Source: Flavobacterium bizetiae
GTDB lineage: Bacteria > Bacteroidota > Bacteroidia > Flavobacteriales > Flavobacteriaceae
Direction: 5' to 3'
NCBI RefSeq assembly: GCF_902804475.1
Contig: NZ_CADCSU010000097.1
Coordinates: 1 to 64,000, forward strand
Length of the DNA stretch: 64,000 nt
Each line of letters begins with the position of its first letter. The first letter of the stretch is position 1. Below the pieces are notes generated by a model that ran no database searches, had not been told where the DNA came from, and worked only from the letters and a program-made list of their open reading frames with translations. Positions 1-7,936 of this stretch are shown here, piece by piece. Both the position numbers and the translations under genes were made by a program.

Positions 1-12
1 AACTTATAAAAG

Positions 13-47
13 AAAAACACCTGCAATAAAAAATATTACAGGTGTTT
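13..47 (-). terminator. Intrinsic terminator downstream of the BtuG-like gene
   Basis: A 9-bp perfect stem (15-23 with 39-47, ACACCTG/CAGGTGT core) is followed on the minus strand by a short T run. It lies about 85 bp beyond the stop of the preceding minus-strand gene and probably ends the btuB-btuG transcript. Confidence 0.7.
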
Positions 48-133
48 AATTAAATATAATTTGTTTAATAATCTGTATCGATTATTTAGGACTACTCAAT
101 ATTCCAAAAACAAATTCTAAAATAAATTAATAA

Positions 134-1204
134 TTAATTATTAAAGTAAAATCCGTTTGGATTAACGCCTACGCTAAATTCATTAGTAAGTTTTCCTGTT
201 AGAGAATAGATATAAATATCTCCGTTATCTACATTATTTACTTTGTCTGCAACATATATTTTGCTGTTTTTTACTGCCAGTCCGTAAAGTGAGGTAACCT
301 CAGTAGCCTTGAAAATTGGAGCGGTTGGTAAAGTTGTAGCGCTTGTAGCAAGAGAATAAATATTACTGTCGATAGTGTAATATAATTTATCGTTTTCAAT
401 ATCTAAATATCCCGGATGTGTTATACCGTCAAAACTAAGAGTTGAAGTAATAGTATTCGTGCTTAGACTGACTTTTACCAATTTACCAGCTGTTTGTTTC
501 TCAGCATAGTAAGGATATCCTTCGCATAAAATATACAAGCTTCCATTGTCTTTTACCAATCCTGCAGGCATGTCACCTACCTCAAAGTTAGTTACTACCG
601 AGTTAGTTGCAGCATTAATTACAGTTAATGAATTTCCGAAGTTGTAACCTCCTTTGTGAGTAACATAAAGTTTACCACCGTTTTCAATTATTTTTTCAGG
701 TCCTTCAACTACAGAAATTTTAGATGTAATTGTGTTTGTAGTAAGATCAAGAATCCCTACATAATCATCTTTTGAATCATTTCCGTCTCCCCAGTTTGTA
801 ACATATCCTTTTCCGTTTGCAAAAGCAATATATCTTGGGGTTTTGATGTCTGTAGTAACAGTCGCAACGCTTTTGAAAGTGTATCTGTTTACTACTTCAA
901 TTTTATTCGTATTATTTACAATCAAATAAGCGAAGTTTCCGTTAAAACCAATGCATTGGATAATGTCGTTTTTTGTTTTTTCAGGATTCAATAAAGAAAA
1001 AATATTGTTTTCAATTTTTAAATCATCTGATAAATAAGATACATTTCCATTCGATTTCAAAAATTGACCTTCATTTGCAATAAATAATCCCCCTTCGTAA
1101 TTGCCACGTGGTTCCGGTGTTGTATCATCATTATCGCTGCTACATGACACAAAAAATGCCGAGCTTAATATGACAGTTAAAAATAGTTTGTTAAATCTTT
1201 TCAT
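134..1204 (-). CDS. Surface lipoprotein with YncE/DUF5074-type beta-propeller, BtuG-like
   Basis: This 356-residue protein has a lipoprotein signal with a Cys at about residue 21 followed by SSDNDD. Such an acidic stretch after the Cys fits the surface-export signal of Bacteroidetes lipoproteins. The rest is a series of blade-like repeats with recurring segments such as GYVTNWGDG, KLYVTHKGG and SLYILCEG, as in seven-bladed YncE-like propellers. It lies 5 bp downstream of a riboswitch-controlled TonB receptor. In Bacteroides, BtuG is a propeller lipoprotein that captures corrinoids at the cell surface for BtuB, and size, fold and context all fit that role here. The corrinoid ligand is inferred; it could be a DUF5074 protein with another substrate. 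Confidence 0.75.
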   Translation of the reverse strand: MKRFNKLFLTVILSSAFFVSCSSDNDDTTPEPRGNYEGGLFIANEGQFLKSNGNVSYLSDDLKIENNIFSLLNPEKTKNDIIQCIGFNGNFAYLIVNNTNKIEVVNRYTFKSVATVTTDIKTPRYIAFANGKGYVTNWGDGNDSKDDYVGILDLTTNTITSKISVVEGPEKIIENGGKLYVTHKGGYNFGNSLTVINAATNSVVTNFEVGDMPAGLVKDNGSLYILCEGYPYYAEKQTAGKLVKVSLSTNTITSTLSFDGITHPGYLDIENDKLYYTIDSNIYSLATSATTLPTAPIFKATEVTSLYGLAVKNSKIYVADKVNNVDNGDIYIYSLTGKLTNEFSVGVNPNGFYFNN

Positions 1205-1209
1205 TGTAT

Positions 1210-3072
1210 TTAAAAATTAAGGTTTATGTATATTGTAAAATTTCTTCCCGGCATTTGTCTGTTAGAAACGGGTTGGTAATTTTCATTCCAGATATTTAAA
1301 ACTTGAACACCAAGTTTGTAACTGTTCTTTTTTCCAAAATCGTAATCAACACCAACGTTACCAATATTATAATCTTTTACTTTGGTTGCAGGATTATTAA
1401 AAGGTGTTGTATAAGCATCTCCGTTGTATAAATATTGAAAATAAGAAGATACTTTTCTCCAATTATAAGAAACCGATCCTGTTAGTTTATGGTAAGGAAC
1501 ATAAATCAATTGCTTATAAACAGATTCTCCTTTTATCATTTGTTTACTTTCAGAAACCGTGTAAGCATAAGTTCCGTTTACCGTAAAATTATTGTTGCCT
1601 ATTTTTGGTTTCCATTCTAAAAGTATTTCGGCACCATACGCTCTTACTTTATCTGTGTTTTCAGGCGCCCAGGCACCACCGCTTCCTTCAGTAGGAACCC
1701 AGCGTAATAAGTCTTTGATCGAATTATAATAAGTTGTCAGAGAGACAGAGAAATTCTTTGTAAAAAACTCATTACCAATTTCTGCCTGATAAGAAGTTTC
1801 AGGTCTTAGATCAGGATTACCACTTCCTTCCCAAAACAAATCATTGTATGTAGGCATTCTGAAATTTTTTGAAGCATTAAATTTCAAACGATAAAAATCA
1901 GTGAATTGATAACGTGTTCCAAAAGAAAACAGGAATGGATTTCCAAAATTATCCGTTACTTCCTGACGTATACTGGCATTATAATCCCATTTATCGGTAA
2001 CCAAATGACTTAACAGTAAACTAGCCGAACCAACTTCTCTTTTGGCCTGATCGATGCTCGAACCATATCCTTTATTACGATTGTAATCGACAATACCATT
2101 CAGTTTGATTTTATCATTTACATCAAAAGCCAAATCATATTTTATGATAGAAGTTTCAACTTTTCCGTACGTAAATAGTTCAGAATCTATATTAGCAAAA
2201 TACTTATACGATTCTCCAATATAGGCTAATTTCAATTTTGATGTAAAACGATTCAATACACTTTCCCATTCTAATAAATTTCGGGTATTAAAATCGTTGT
2301 ATTTTGTTTTGGTTTCTGTGGGTACAATTAAAGAAAAATGACGTTCTGCATCATAAAACTGACTGTATGCTTTTATGGTGTTTTTAGCATCTATTTTATA
2401 TCCAAAAGTGGTATTCATGCTGGTGTTATAATATTCACCATTTATGTTTCTCTCATCTTTTGTGCCGGGATATTTAAAATCATTATCAGAGCTATTTCTG
2501 GAGATGTTGACTTGTAAACTATATTTTTCAGAAGAGGCATTAATGCGATAGTTGGCACTCAAAGCATTGTAACTTCCTAAGCTAAAAAATACCTGATTAG
2601 AGAATTCATTTTTAAATCTCAAATCATTATTTAGGTGAATGCTTCCGCCGATGGCACTGCTTCCGTATAAAACACTTCCTCCACCGGCTTTCACAGAGAT
2701 AGAATTAAAATCTCTTGTTCCGATGGTGTTGAAATCAGTTTGACCTAAAAATTGTGAATTAATGTTGATGCCATTCCAGATAACTGCTGTTTGTGCTGCA
2801 GTAGTTCCTCTAAAAGAAGGTCCGGATGTCATACCAAGACCATTTTCTTTAAAATAAATGACAGTATTGAAATTTAAAAGAGATGTTAAAGAAGAGGCGT
2901 TTTTATTGATAACGGAATCATTTAATACCTGAACCGATTGTGAGGCAGAGTATTTTTTAAGATTCGCATCAGAAACGATGACTTCTTTTAACTTATTAAT
3001 AGAATCATTCTGCGCCACAACAATCTGGCACAATAGCAATAAACAAAACGCGAAAAGCTTTTTTAAAGTCAT
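1210..3072 (-). CDS. btuB: TonB-dependent outer-membrane receptor, cobalamin (BtuB-like)
   Basis: This 620-residue TonB-dependent receptor has a signal peptide (MTLKKLFAFCLLLLCQIVVAQ), a plug domain near residues 28-150 (EVIVSDANL, then an SFRGT segment) and a 22-strand-type barrel ending in NFTIYINLNF with a terminal Phe. The reading frame continues upstream to 3198, but that part overlaps a cobalamin riboswitch, so I take the ATG at 3072, which directly precedes the signal peptide. A B12 riboswitch upstream, cobC/cobS beyond it and a BtuG-like lipoprotein downstream point to corrinoid import. Expression should be repressed when cobalamin is abundant. Substrate identity is inferred from the riboswitch and neighbours. 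Confidence 0.88.
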   Translation of the reverse strand: MTLKKLFAFCLLLLCQIVVAQNDSINKLKEVIVSDANLKKYSASQSVQVLNDSVINKNASSLTSLLNFNTVIYFKENGLGMTSGPSFRGTTAAQTAVIWNGININSQFLGQTDFNTIGTRDFNSISVKAGGGSVLYGSSAIGGSIHLNNDLRFKNEFSNQVFFSLGSYNALSANYRINASSEKYSLQVNISRNSSDNDFKYPGTKDERNINGEYYNTSMNTTFGYKIDAKNTIKAYSQFYDAERHFSLIVPTETKTKYNDFNTRNLLEWESVLNRFTSKLKLAYIGESYKYFANIDSELFTYGKVETSIIKYDLAFDVNDKIKLNGIVDYNRNKGYGSSIDQAKREVGSASLLLSHLVTDKWDYNASIRQEVTDNFGNPFLFSFGTRYQFTDFYRLKFNASKNFRMPTYNDLFWEGSGNPDLRPETSYQAEIGNEFFTKNFSVSLTTYYNSIKDLLRWVPTEGSGGAWAPENTDKVRAYGAEILLEWKPKIGNNNFTVNGTYAYTVSESKQMIKGESVYKQLIYVPYHKLTGSVSYNWRKVSSYFQYLYNGDAYTTPFNNPATKVKDYNIGNVGVDYDFGKKNSYKLGVQVLNIWNENYQPVSNRQMPGRNFTIYINLNF

Positions 3073-3105
3073 AATTTCTGCACTCTTTTTCCCGAGAGTT
3101 CGATA

Positions 3106-3297
3106 TTGGTTACAAAGGCAGGTCTCCTGGCTTGCGTTTTGCTGTTTACCTTCCCATTCGCCGGGGCGAGCAGTGGTATTGGAGATAACAACAAACATTC
3201 TTTTCAGAACTAAGCTTACAGTTGCGGGTACAGCTCAAGATTTTCTACTGATAACTTGATTCCCTTTTAATGTGTTTCGAAATAACACAACCTTAAT
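3106..3297 (-). promoter_or_regulatory. Cobalamin (AdoCbl) riboswitch upstream of btuB
   Basis: Read on the minus strand, this leader carries the hallmark B12 riboswitch segments in order. There is a GGGAA-containing start, the CCCGCAACTGTAAG core (complement of 3215-3228), CCACTG...ATGGGAAGG (about 3149-3175) and the B12 box AAGCCAGGAGACCTGCC (complement of 3117-3133). The possible expression platform is a small hairpin (ACTCT/AGAGT) just before the btuB start, which suggests control of translation initiation. Confidence 0.93.
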
Positions 3298-3303
3298 TGT
3301 TTG

Positions 3304-3311
3304 CAAAGATA
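3304..3311 (-). promoter_or_regulatory. Probable -7 promoter box for the btuB leader
   Basis: On the minus strand the sequence reads TATCTTTG, a match to the Bacteroidetes -7 consensus TAnnTTTG. It would start transcription close to the 5' end of the riboswitch. No convincing -33 TTG was seen. Confidence 0.5.
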
Positions 3312-3377
3312 AAGTTAAAAATGTCGATTTTTCTAATTTGTTTGATTATAAAGAAGATATTCTCAACAAAAGGCCAT

Positions 3378-3911
3378 TTAAAGTACTATTTTTATTACCT
3401 CGCCAAAATCTACATTATTATTAAAAGCATCTTTTAAGGGTAAAGAAGTATGGTGACATAAAATGCTGCGAATCGCTCCGGCATGGGCTACAATAATTAT
3501 TGGCGTAGTTGTTTCTTTTGAAAGTTGAGAAAAAAAGTCACCCACACGTTCGTGCAACGCAATAAAAGATTCACCGTTTGAAACACTAATGTTTACAAAA
3601 TCTTCCATCCAGGGATTGAGTTCTTCTGGCGGGATTTCGTTCCAGTTTTTCATTTCCCAATCGCCAAAATTCATTTCCATTAAGCGATCTTCTTTTTCAA
3701 ATGAAATTGTCTTAATAGTTTGCTGAATGTATTCGGCTAAAATAACGCAACGTTTTAAAGGGCTTGAAAAAATGATCGCTTCAGAAGGTAATTGCGAAAC
3801 GATATTTTCAAAAACCGAATCAAAAGGTTCTGCCAGACCCACATCAGATTGTCCGTAACAAACCCCTTTTTCGCAAATTGTTTCGGTATGACGAACTAAA
3901 TAAATTTCCAT
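3378..3911 (-). CDS. cobC: Alpha-ribazole phosphatase / histidine phosphatase family
   Basis: This 177-residue protein of the histidine phosphatase superfamily has the catalytic motif LVRHTET at residues 5-11, where the middle Gly of the usual RHGE is Thr, and a second catalytic His in VAHAGAIR. CobC removes phosphate from alpha-ribazole phosphate or from adenosylcobalamin 5'-phosphate in the last steps of B12 nucleotide-loop assembly. The start codon lies inside the end of cobS (16-bp overlap), so the two are translationally coupled. The location inside a cob operon favours CobC over a phosphoglycerate mutase role. Confidence 0.88.
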   Translation of the reverse strand: MEIYLVRHTETICEKGVCYGQSDVGLAEPFDSVFENIVSQLPSEAIIFSSPLKRCVILAEYIQQTIKTISFEKEDRLMEMNFGDWEMKNWNEIPPEELNPWMEDFVNISVSNGESFIALHERVGDFFSQLSKETTTPIIIVAHAGAIRSILCHHTSLPLKDAFNNNVDFGEVIKIVL

Positions 3912-4693
3912 ATAAAAAGAATACTTAAATAATAAACAACTTCACAAACTTGTTGTGTCGCACCAAGGCAATCTCCTGTGTAGCCATCAATCCATTTCTG
4001 AAAATAACGAGCTAAAAAATAACGCATGATAAAAACCGGAACCAAAGTCAAAAGAAATTGATAATGGAAATACGAGAAAACTAATAACGGAACTAACCCG
4101 AAGAAAAATGAACCTGAAATTTCTTTCCAGGTGTGATTCTTAGCAATGGGTTTGCTTTTGCTCGACGCATCATCCCGGGAATATTCATGCGTAAAAATAA
4201 TAGAGATTGCCGCCAAACGGCTTAAAGCATGAGCCGAAATAAATAAAAGGTAAACCTGAATAGGCGCCATAGCATTATCTCCTTTAAAAAGCGCAAGAGA
4301 TTCTGAAAGTAATTTAAATTTTAGTAAAAAAAGTAAAACCAAACCAATTGCTCCGTAAGCGCCAATAGCGCTATCCTTCATAATTATCAGGATTTTCTCT
4401 TTGGTCCATCCTCCGCCAAAACCATCGCAAACATCAGCAAAGCCATCTTCGTGAAAAGCTCCCGTAGTAAGTACAGAAATAATCAGCGCAAAAATCACCG
4501 CAGTTTCTGTTGAAAGAAAAAGAGAAAAAAGATAAAAAGCCAAAAATGATATACTGCCAACAATCCATCCAATTAAAGGGAAATATCGAGTGGCTTTGTT
4601 TAAATAATCAGAATGGTGATCAATGTTTTTAGGACACGGAATTCGGGTGTAAAACATTAGAGAGGTAAAGAAAATATGTAGTTCTTTTTTCAT
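3896..4693 (-). CDS. cobS: Adenosylcobinamide-GDP ribazoletransferase (cobalamin synthase)
   Basis: This 265-residue polytopic inner-membrane protein has the family signature EDGFADVCDGFGGGW near residues 81-95 and a KDSAIGAYGAIG segment, followed by several hydrophobic helices. CobS joins adenosylcobinamide-GDP to alpha-ribazole to make adenosylcobalamin. It overlaps cobC downstream. Upstream the operon continuity with bluB-cobT is broken by a Y1 transposase gene and palindromic repeats, so its transcription from cobU may be affected. Confidence 0.93.
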   Translation of the reverse strand: MKKELHIFFTSLMFYTRIPCPKNIDHHSDYLNKATRYFPLIGWIVGSISFLAFYLFSLFLSTETAVIFALIISVLTTGAFHEDGFADVCDGFGGGWTKEKILIIMKDSAIGAYGAIGLVLLFLLKFKLLSESLALFKGDNAMAPIQVYLLFISAHALSRLAAISIIFTHEYSRDDASSKSKPIAKNHTWKEISGSFFFGLVPLLVFSYFHYQFLLTLVPVFIMRYFLARYFQKWIDGYTGDCLGATQQVCEVVYYLSILFIWKFI

Positions 4694-4710
4694 TTAAATG
4701 ATGTAGAATT

Positions 4711-4884
4711 ATTTGGCTAAAGCCATTTTTGATTGCCAATTTATGTTCCAACATCTAAAGATGTTGTCTATTCAATTTAGATTGTGCAAAAAACTTTATG
4801 TATTAATAATAATGTATTTTTTTGTATAGCCCCCAGATTTATATGGGGTATAAAATTTATAATCAGAAGAGGCTTTAGCCAAAT
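4711..4884. repeat. Palindromic repeat region bordering the Y1 transposase gene
   Basis: The region is bounded by a 14-bp inverted repeat, ATTTGGCTAAAGCC at 4711-4724 and its complement at 4871-4884. Inside lies a perfect hairpin (4749-4766, CAACATCT/AGATGTTG) and a looser CCCC...GGGG hairpin near 4831-4847. Its position directly 3' of a RAYT-like gene, with self-complementary GGCTAAAGCC cores, fits REP-type repeats mobilised by such transposases. That relationship is inferred from layout. Confidence 0.65.
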
Positions 4885-4885
4885 T

Positions 4886-5326
4886 CTATTTATTCATTAC
4901 CTTTTGAAATCCAAATTTGCTGATAATCTCATCATATTCTTCTTTAAAAGTTTTTTTCTTATGATGTATTTCTTGATTTTTAATATAATCTCTGACTTTA
5001 TCTATTAAAGATTCTGAAACTGAAACTGCAAAATACTCATCTTGCCATTCAAATTTTTCTTTTGTTAATTTATTTTTATTGATCCAAAATGAAGATTCGC
5101 CTTTTAATAATTGTATTATTTTTTTAATATTTTGATCAACACCTAAAGAAATTATGCAATGACAATGATCTGAATATCCATTTATAAAATCAACATAAAT
5201 TCCTTTTTCTTTTGCATTCTCTCTAATATGATTCCAAACTTTTTGTCTTAATTCGACTGAATTTAAAAATGGAAATCTGTTTTTTGTACTCCAAACAAAA
5301 TGGATGTATACTTTTATCAATGGCAT
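4886..5326 (-). CDS. Y1 (IS200/IS605-like) transposase, RAYT-type
   Basis: This 146-residue single-domain Y1 transposase has the HUH motif as HCHCI at about residues 54-58 and the catalytic-helix segment DYIKNQEIHHKKK, with the nucleophilic Tyr about residue 114. No TnpB partner is present. Domesticated REP-associated tyrosine transposases act on short palindromic repeats rather than on a full IS, and the palindromes immediately 3' of this gene fit that model. It sits between bluB-cobT and cobS in the same orientation. It appears intact; whether it is active cannot be judged. Confidence 0.85.
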   Translation of the reverse strand: MPLIKVYIHFVWSTKNRFPFLNSVELRQKVWNHIRENAKEKGIYVDFINGYSDHCHCIISLGVDQNIKKIIQLLKGESSFWINKNKLTKEKFEWQDEYFAVSVSESLIDKVRDYIKNQEIHHKKKTFKEEYDEIISKFGFQKVMNK

Positions 5327-5370
5327 AATTATAGTGTTTTTTCTTACTTAACGAAAAAACACAACTTAAA

Positions 5371-7050
5371 TTACTTCCTACTAACCCCCGCACTTTCAAA
5401 ACTTGCCATATCATTCAAAAAAGCTTCTGCCGATTTTAAAATAGGAAAAGCAATCGCGCAACCTGTTCCTTCGCCCAGGCGTAAATCAAGATTTAAAATA
5501 GGTTTTGCGCCTAAATAATTCAATAATTTATCGTGCGCTTTTTCGGCAGAACAATGACAGAAAAGAGCATTGTCTTTAATATCAGGATTAATTTTCGAAG
5601 CAATCAAAAAAGCGACGCTGCAAATAAAACCGTCAACTAGAATCAGCATTTTGTTATCGTAAGCTGCTAACATTCCGCTCGCGATTTGTATAATTTCGAA
5701 ACCCCCAAAATAGGCGAGTTGCTGTTTTAATTCGGCTTGACCGGAATAATTTTCAATTGCCTTTTTTAGAATATCCTGTTTCTGAGATAGTTTTTCATTT
5801 TCAACTCCGGTTCCTTTTCCAACACAATCTTCAATAGGTAAACCCGTTAAAAGACTCATTAAAACCGAAGCCGTAGAAGTATTTCCAATTCCCATTTCGC
5901 CAAAACCAATGCAATTAGAACCTGTTTGAGCAACTTCATCAACAATCGATTTGCCTTTTTCAAAACACAATTGCAATTCAGTTTCGCTCATCGCAGGAAT
6001 ATGCAAAAATGATTGCGTTCCTTTTGCGATTTTGGCATTAATTAAATTAGCATTCGTTGGGAAATCATAATTAACTCCCGCATCAACAATCGATAATTTA
6101 ATCTCGTTCTGATTGCAAAAAACGTTTATCGCCGCACCACCTTCCAGAAAATTACCCACCATTTGTCGCGTAACATCTTGCGGATAAGCGCTCACACCAT
6201 GATTTGCAATTCCGTGATCTGCGGCAAAAACTATTATACTGGGATTTATTATTTTAGGATTCAGCGTTTCAAAAATCGTCGCCATCTGATAAGCCAGCGT
6301 TTCTAAAGTGCCTAAAGAACCAATAGGTTTTGTTTTAGAATCTATTTTTTCTTGCAAAAGTCTCCTAAAATCAGGTTTAGATTCAGATGACTTTTCGATT
6401 TTCAAGTCAAAATCTAAAACAACATCTTCAGTAACATTTTTAATTTCGGTACAAATCGGAGCTTCAGATTTCTGTTTCCAATGCAACTGTTGCAACATTG
6501 GTTGATTATCATAATTCGTTGCCGGTTTTCCTATACAGAAATAACCCAACGGTTCAATATTGTCAGGTAAATCAAGAATCTTTTTGAATTGGTGATAATT
6601 CAAAATTGAAACCCAACCCATTCCATAACCTTGTTCTGTTAGCGAAAGCCAAATATTCTGTGCTGCACAAACTGAGCTAAATTTTACCGCTTCGTTACTA
6701 CCCACAGTCCCAATCGTAAACTGATTAAGGACAGATCTGTCATAAGCAATAATAAGCCCGATTGGCGCTTCTTCAATCGCTTCAAGTTTCAAAGATTTGT
6801 AATGTTCTTTTTGTTCCGGATTATCAGTAAGTTCCTCAGCTTTTTTATTATAATCTAAAAAGAGATTCTTTACCGCCGTTTTAACTTTATTAGATTTAAT
6901 GATAAAATATCTCGTAGCATCAGTCAACCCAACCGATGGCGCCCAATGTCCGGCCTGCAAAGCTTTTTCGATCACTTCATCCGGAACTTCATCAGCAGTA
7001 AAATGTCGGGTGTCTCGTCGTGATTTTAAAATATCATCTAAATAACTCAT
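5371..7050 (-). CDS. cobT: Fusion of BluB-like nitroreductase and CobT phosphoribosyltransferase
   Basis: This 559-residue two-domain protein has residues about 1-205 as a flavin nitroreductase-fold domain with SRRDTRHF and GHWAPSVG segments, as in BluB. BluB makes 5,6-dimethylbenzimidazole from reduced FMN and O2. Residues about 220-559 are CobT, which activates the base to alpha-ribazole phosphate using nicotinate mononucleotide; the GEMGIGNTSTAS and LGEGTG (about 525-530) signatures are clear. The fusion places synthesis and activation of the lower ligand in one chain. The BluB part has TDAT where free-standing BluB proteins usually read SQPW, so its chemistry is less certain than that of CobT. 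Confidence 0.9.
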   Translation of the reverse strand: MSYLDDILKSRRDTRHFTADEVPDEVIEKALQAGHWAPSVGLTDATRYFIIKSNKVKTAVKNLFLDYNKKAEELTDNPEQKEHYKSLKLEAIEEAPIGLIIAYDRSVLNQFTIGTVGSNEAVKFSSVCAAQNIWLSLTEQGYGMGWVSILNYHQFKKILDLPDNIEPLGYFCIGKPATNYDNQPMLQQLHWKQKSEAPICTEIKNVTEDVVLDFDLKIEKSSESKPDFRRLLQEKIDSKTKPIGSLGTLETLAYQMATIFETLNPKIINPSIIVFAADHGIANHGVSAYPQDVTRQMVGNFLEGGAAINVFCNQNEIKLSIVDAGVNYDFPTNANLINAKIAKGTQSFLHIPAMSETELQLCFEKGKSIVDEVAQTGSNCIGFGEMGIGNTSTASVLMSLLTGLPIEDCVGKGTGVENEKLSQKQDILKKAIENYSGQAELKQQLAYFGGFEIIQIASGMLAAYDNKMLILVDGFICSVAFLIASKINPDIKDNALFCHCSAEKAHDKLLNYLGAKPILNLDLRLGEGTGCAIAFPILKSAEAFLNDMASFESAGVSRK

Positions 7051-7072
7051 TGTTTAATTCCAATTTGGTTGA

Positions 7073-7199
7073 AAATTCCAAACTTTTAAATTCCAAATTC
7101 CAATTTGACAGAAATCTCATTAAAGAATTTAAAAAATTTAAAGATTTAAGTAAAGATAAGCTATCACGTTCGAATTTGGAATTTAAAAGTTTGGAATTT
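7073..7199. repeat. 27-bp perfect inverted repeat of the AATTCCAAA family
   Basis: Positions 7073-7099 are the exact reverse complement of 7173-7199, with the core AATTCCAAACTTTTAAATTC. Further degenerate copies of AATTCCAAA follow up to 7240. It fills the spacer between cobU and bluB-cobT and could form a long hairpin in the transcript. Confidence 0.8.
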
Positions 7200-7242
7200 C
7201 CTCTCCAGTTTTGGAATTTGGAGTTTATATTTTGGAATTTAA

Positions 7243-7749
7243 TTATTTAATTTTAACTGGAATTCCAGAAACCATCAATACCACTTCATCAGCATTAGAT
7301 GCCAAAAACTGATTCATCCAGCCTTGCAATTCGGTAAATTTTCTGCCAATGTGAGTTTCGGCATGAACGCCCATTCCAATTTCGTTGGTTACAATAATTA
7401 AGGTAGCATTTTCCTGATTCGCGATCGAAAGAAATTCTTTTTTAGCTTCTTCCAGACTTAAATTCACATCATATTGATGGTCAGTAAAAAAGTTGGTTAA
7501 CCAAAGCGTCACACAATCGATCAACGCTACTTTTCCGGTAAAATCAATTTTACTTAAATATTTTTCCTCTTCAGTATTCGTCCATCGTTCATCACGTTCT
7601 TGCTGATGACGATCGATTCTGTTCTGGAAATCAGCATCCCATTTTCTCGCCGTTGCCACATAAATAGGCGAATTTGAAAGTTGCAACGCCAAGTTTTGAG
7701 CATAACTGCTTTTTCCTGATCGCTCGCCGCCGGTAATTAAGTAAATCAT
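7243..7749 (-). CDS. cobU: Adenosylcobinamide kinase / adenosylcobinamide-phosphate guanylyltransferase
   Basis: This 168-residue protein has an N-terminal P-loop GGERSGKS at residues 7-14, followed by the YVATARKWD and RHQQERDERW segments typical of CobU/CobP. It phosphorylates adenosylcobinamide and transfers GMP to give adenosylcobinamide-GDP, the substrate of the CobS encoded downstream. Length matches the family. It is the first cob gene of the minus-strand set; no riboswitch is visible before it, so it is probably not controlled like btuB. Confidence 0.94.
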   Translation of the reverse strand: MIYLITGGERSGKSSYAQNLALQLSNSPIYVATARKWDADFQNRIDRHQQERDERWTNTEEEKYLSKIDFTGKVALIDCVTLWLTNFFTDHQYDVNLSLEEAKKEFLSIANQENATLIIVTNEIGMGVHAETHIGRKFTELQGWMNQFLASNADEVVLMVSGIPVKIK

Positions 7750-7788
7750 TTTAATTGTGAATTGTTAGTTGTGAAATGTAAATTGTTA

Positions 7789-7875
7789 GGACGTTCCCTA
7801 CGGTCGGGCTATCCACTATATCTTTTATTTTTTAAAGAAAAAAATAAAAGGATATCGCTACTATCCCTAACGCAA
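7789..7875 (-). repeat. GCGTTAGGGAT...AACGCC dispersed repeat, copy A
   Basis: On the minus strand this copy starts TTGCGTTAGGGAT and ends GGATAGCCCGACCGTAGGGA plus AACGTCC. The interior is a long AT-rich hairpin (TTTTATTTTTT/AAAAAATAAAA type). Two more copies with the same ends occur at 30981-31063 and 54041-54131. Confidence 0.8.
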
Positions 7876-7936
7876 AAGACCAATCGTAGAAAAACAGTTA
7901 TAAATTTATCACTAATAATTCATAACTCATAACAAT

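Noticed and set aside
3073-3198. Upstream 42-residue extension of the BtuB-like receptor
   Set aside because: It is made of riboswitch sequence and precedes the signal peptide, so the start is set at 3072.
2978-3259. Open frame on the plus strand over the btuB 5' end and riboswitch
   Set aside because: It lies opposite to the cobalamin riboswitch and the btuB signal peptide; its sequence has no protein-like features.
7789-7875. Integron attC site reading of the GCGTTAGG repeats
   Set aside because: attC sites run AAC...GTT from the outside; these elements run GTT...AAC, and no integrase or cassette array is nearby.
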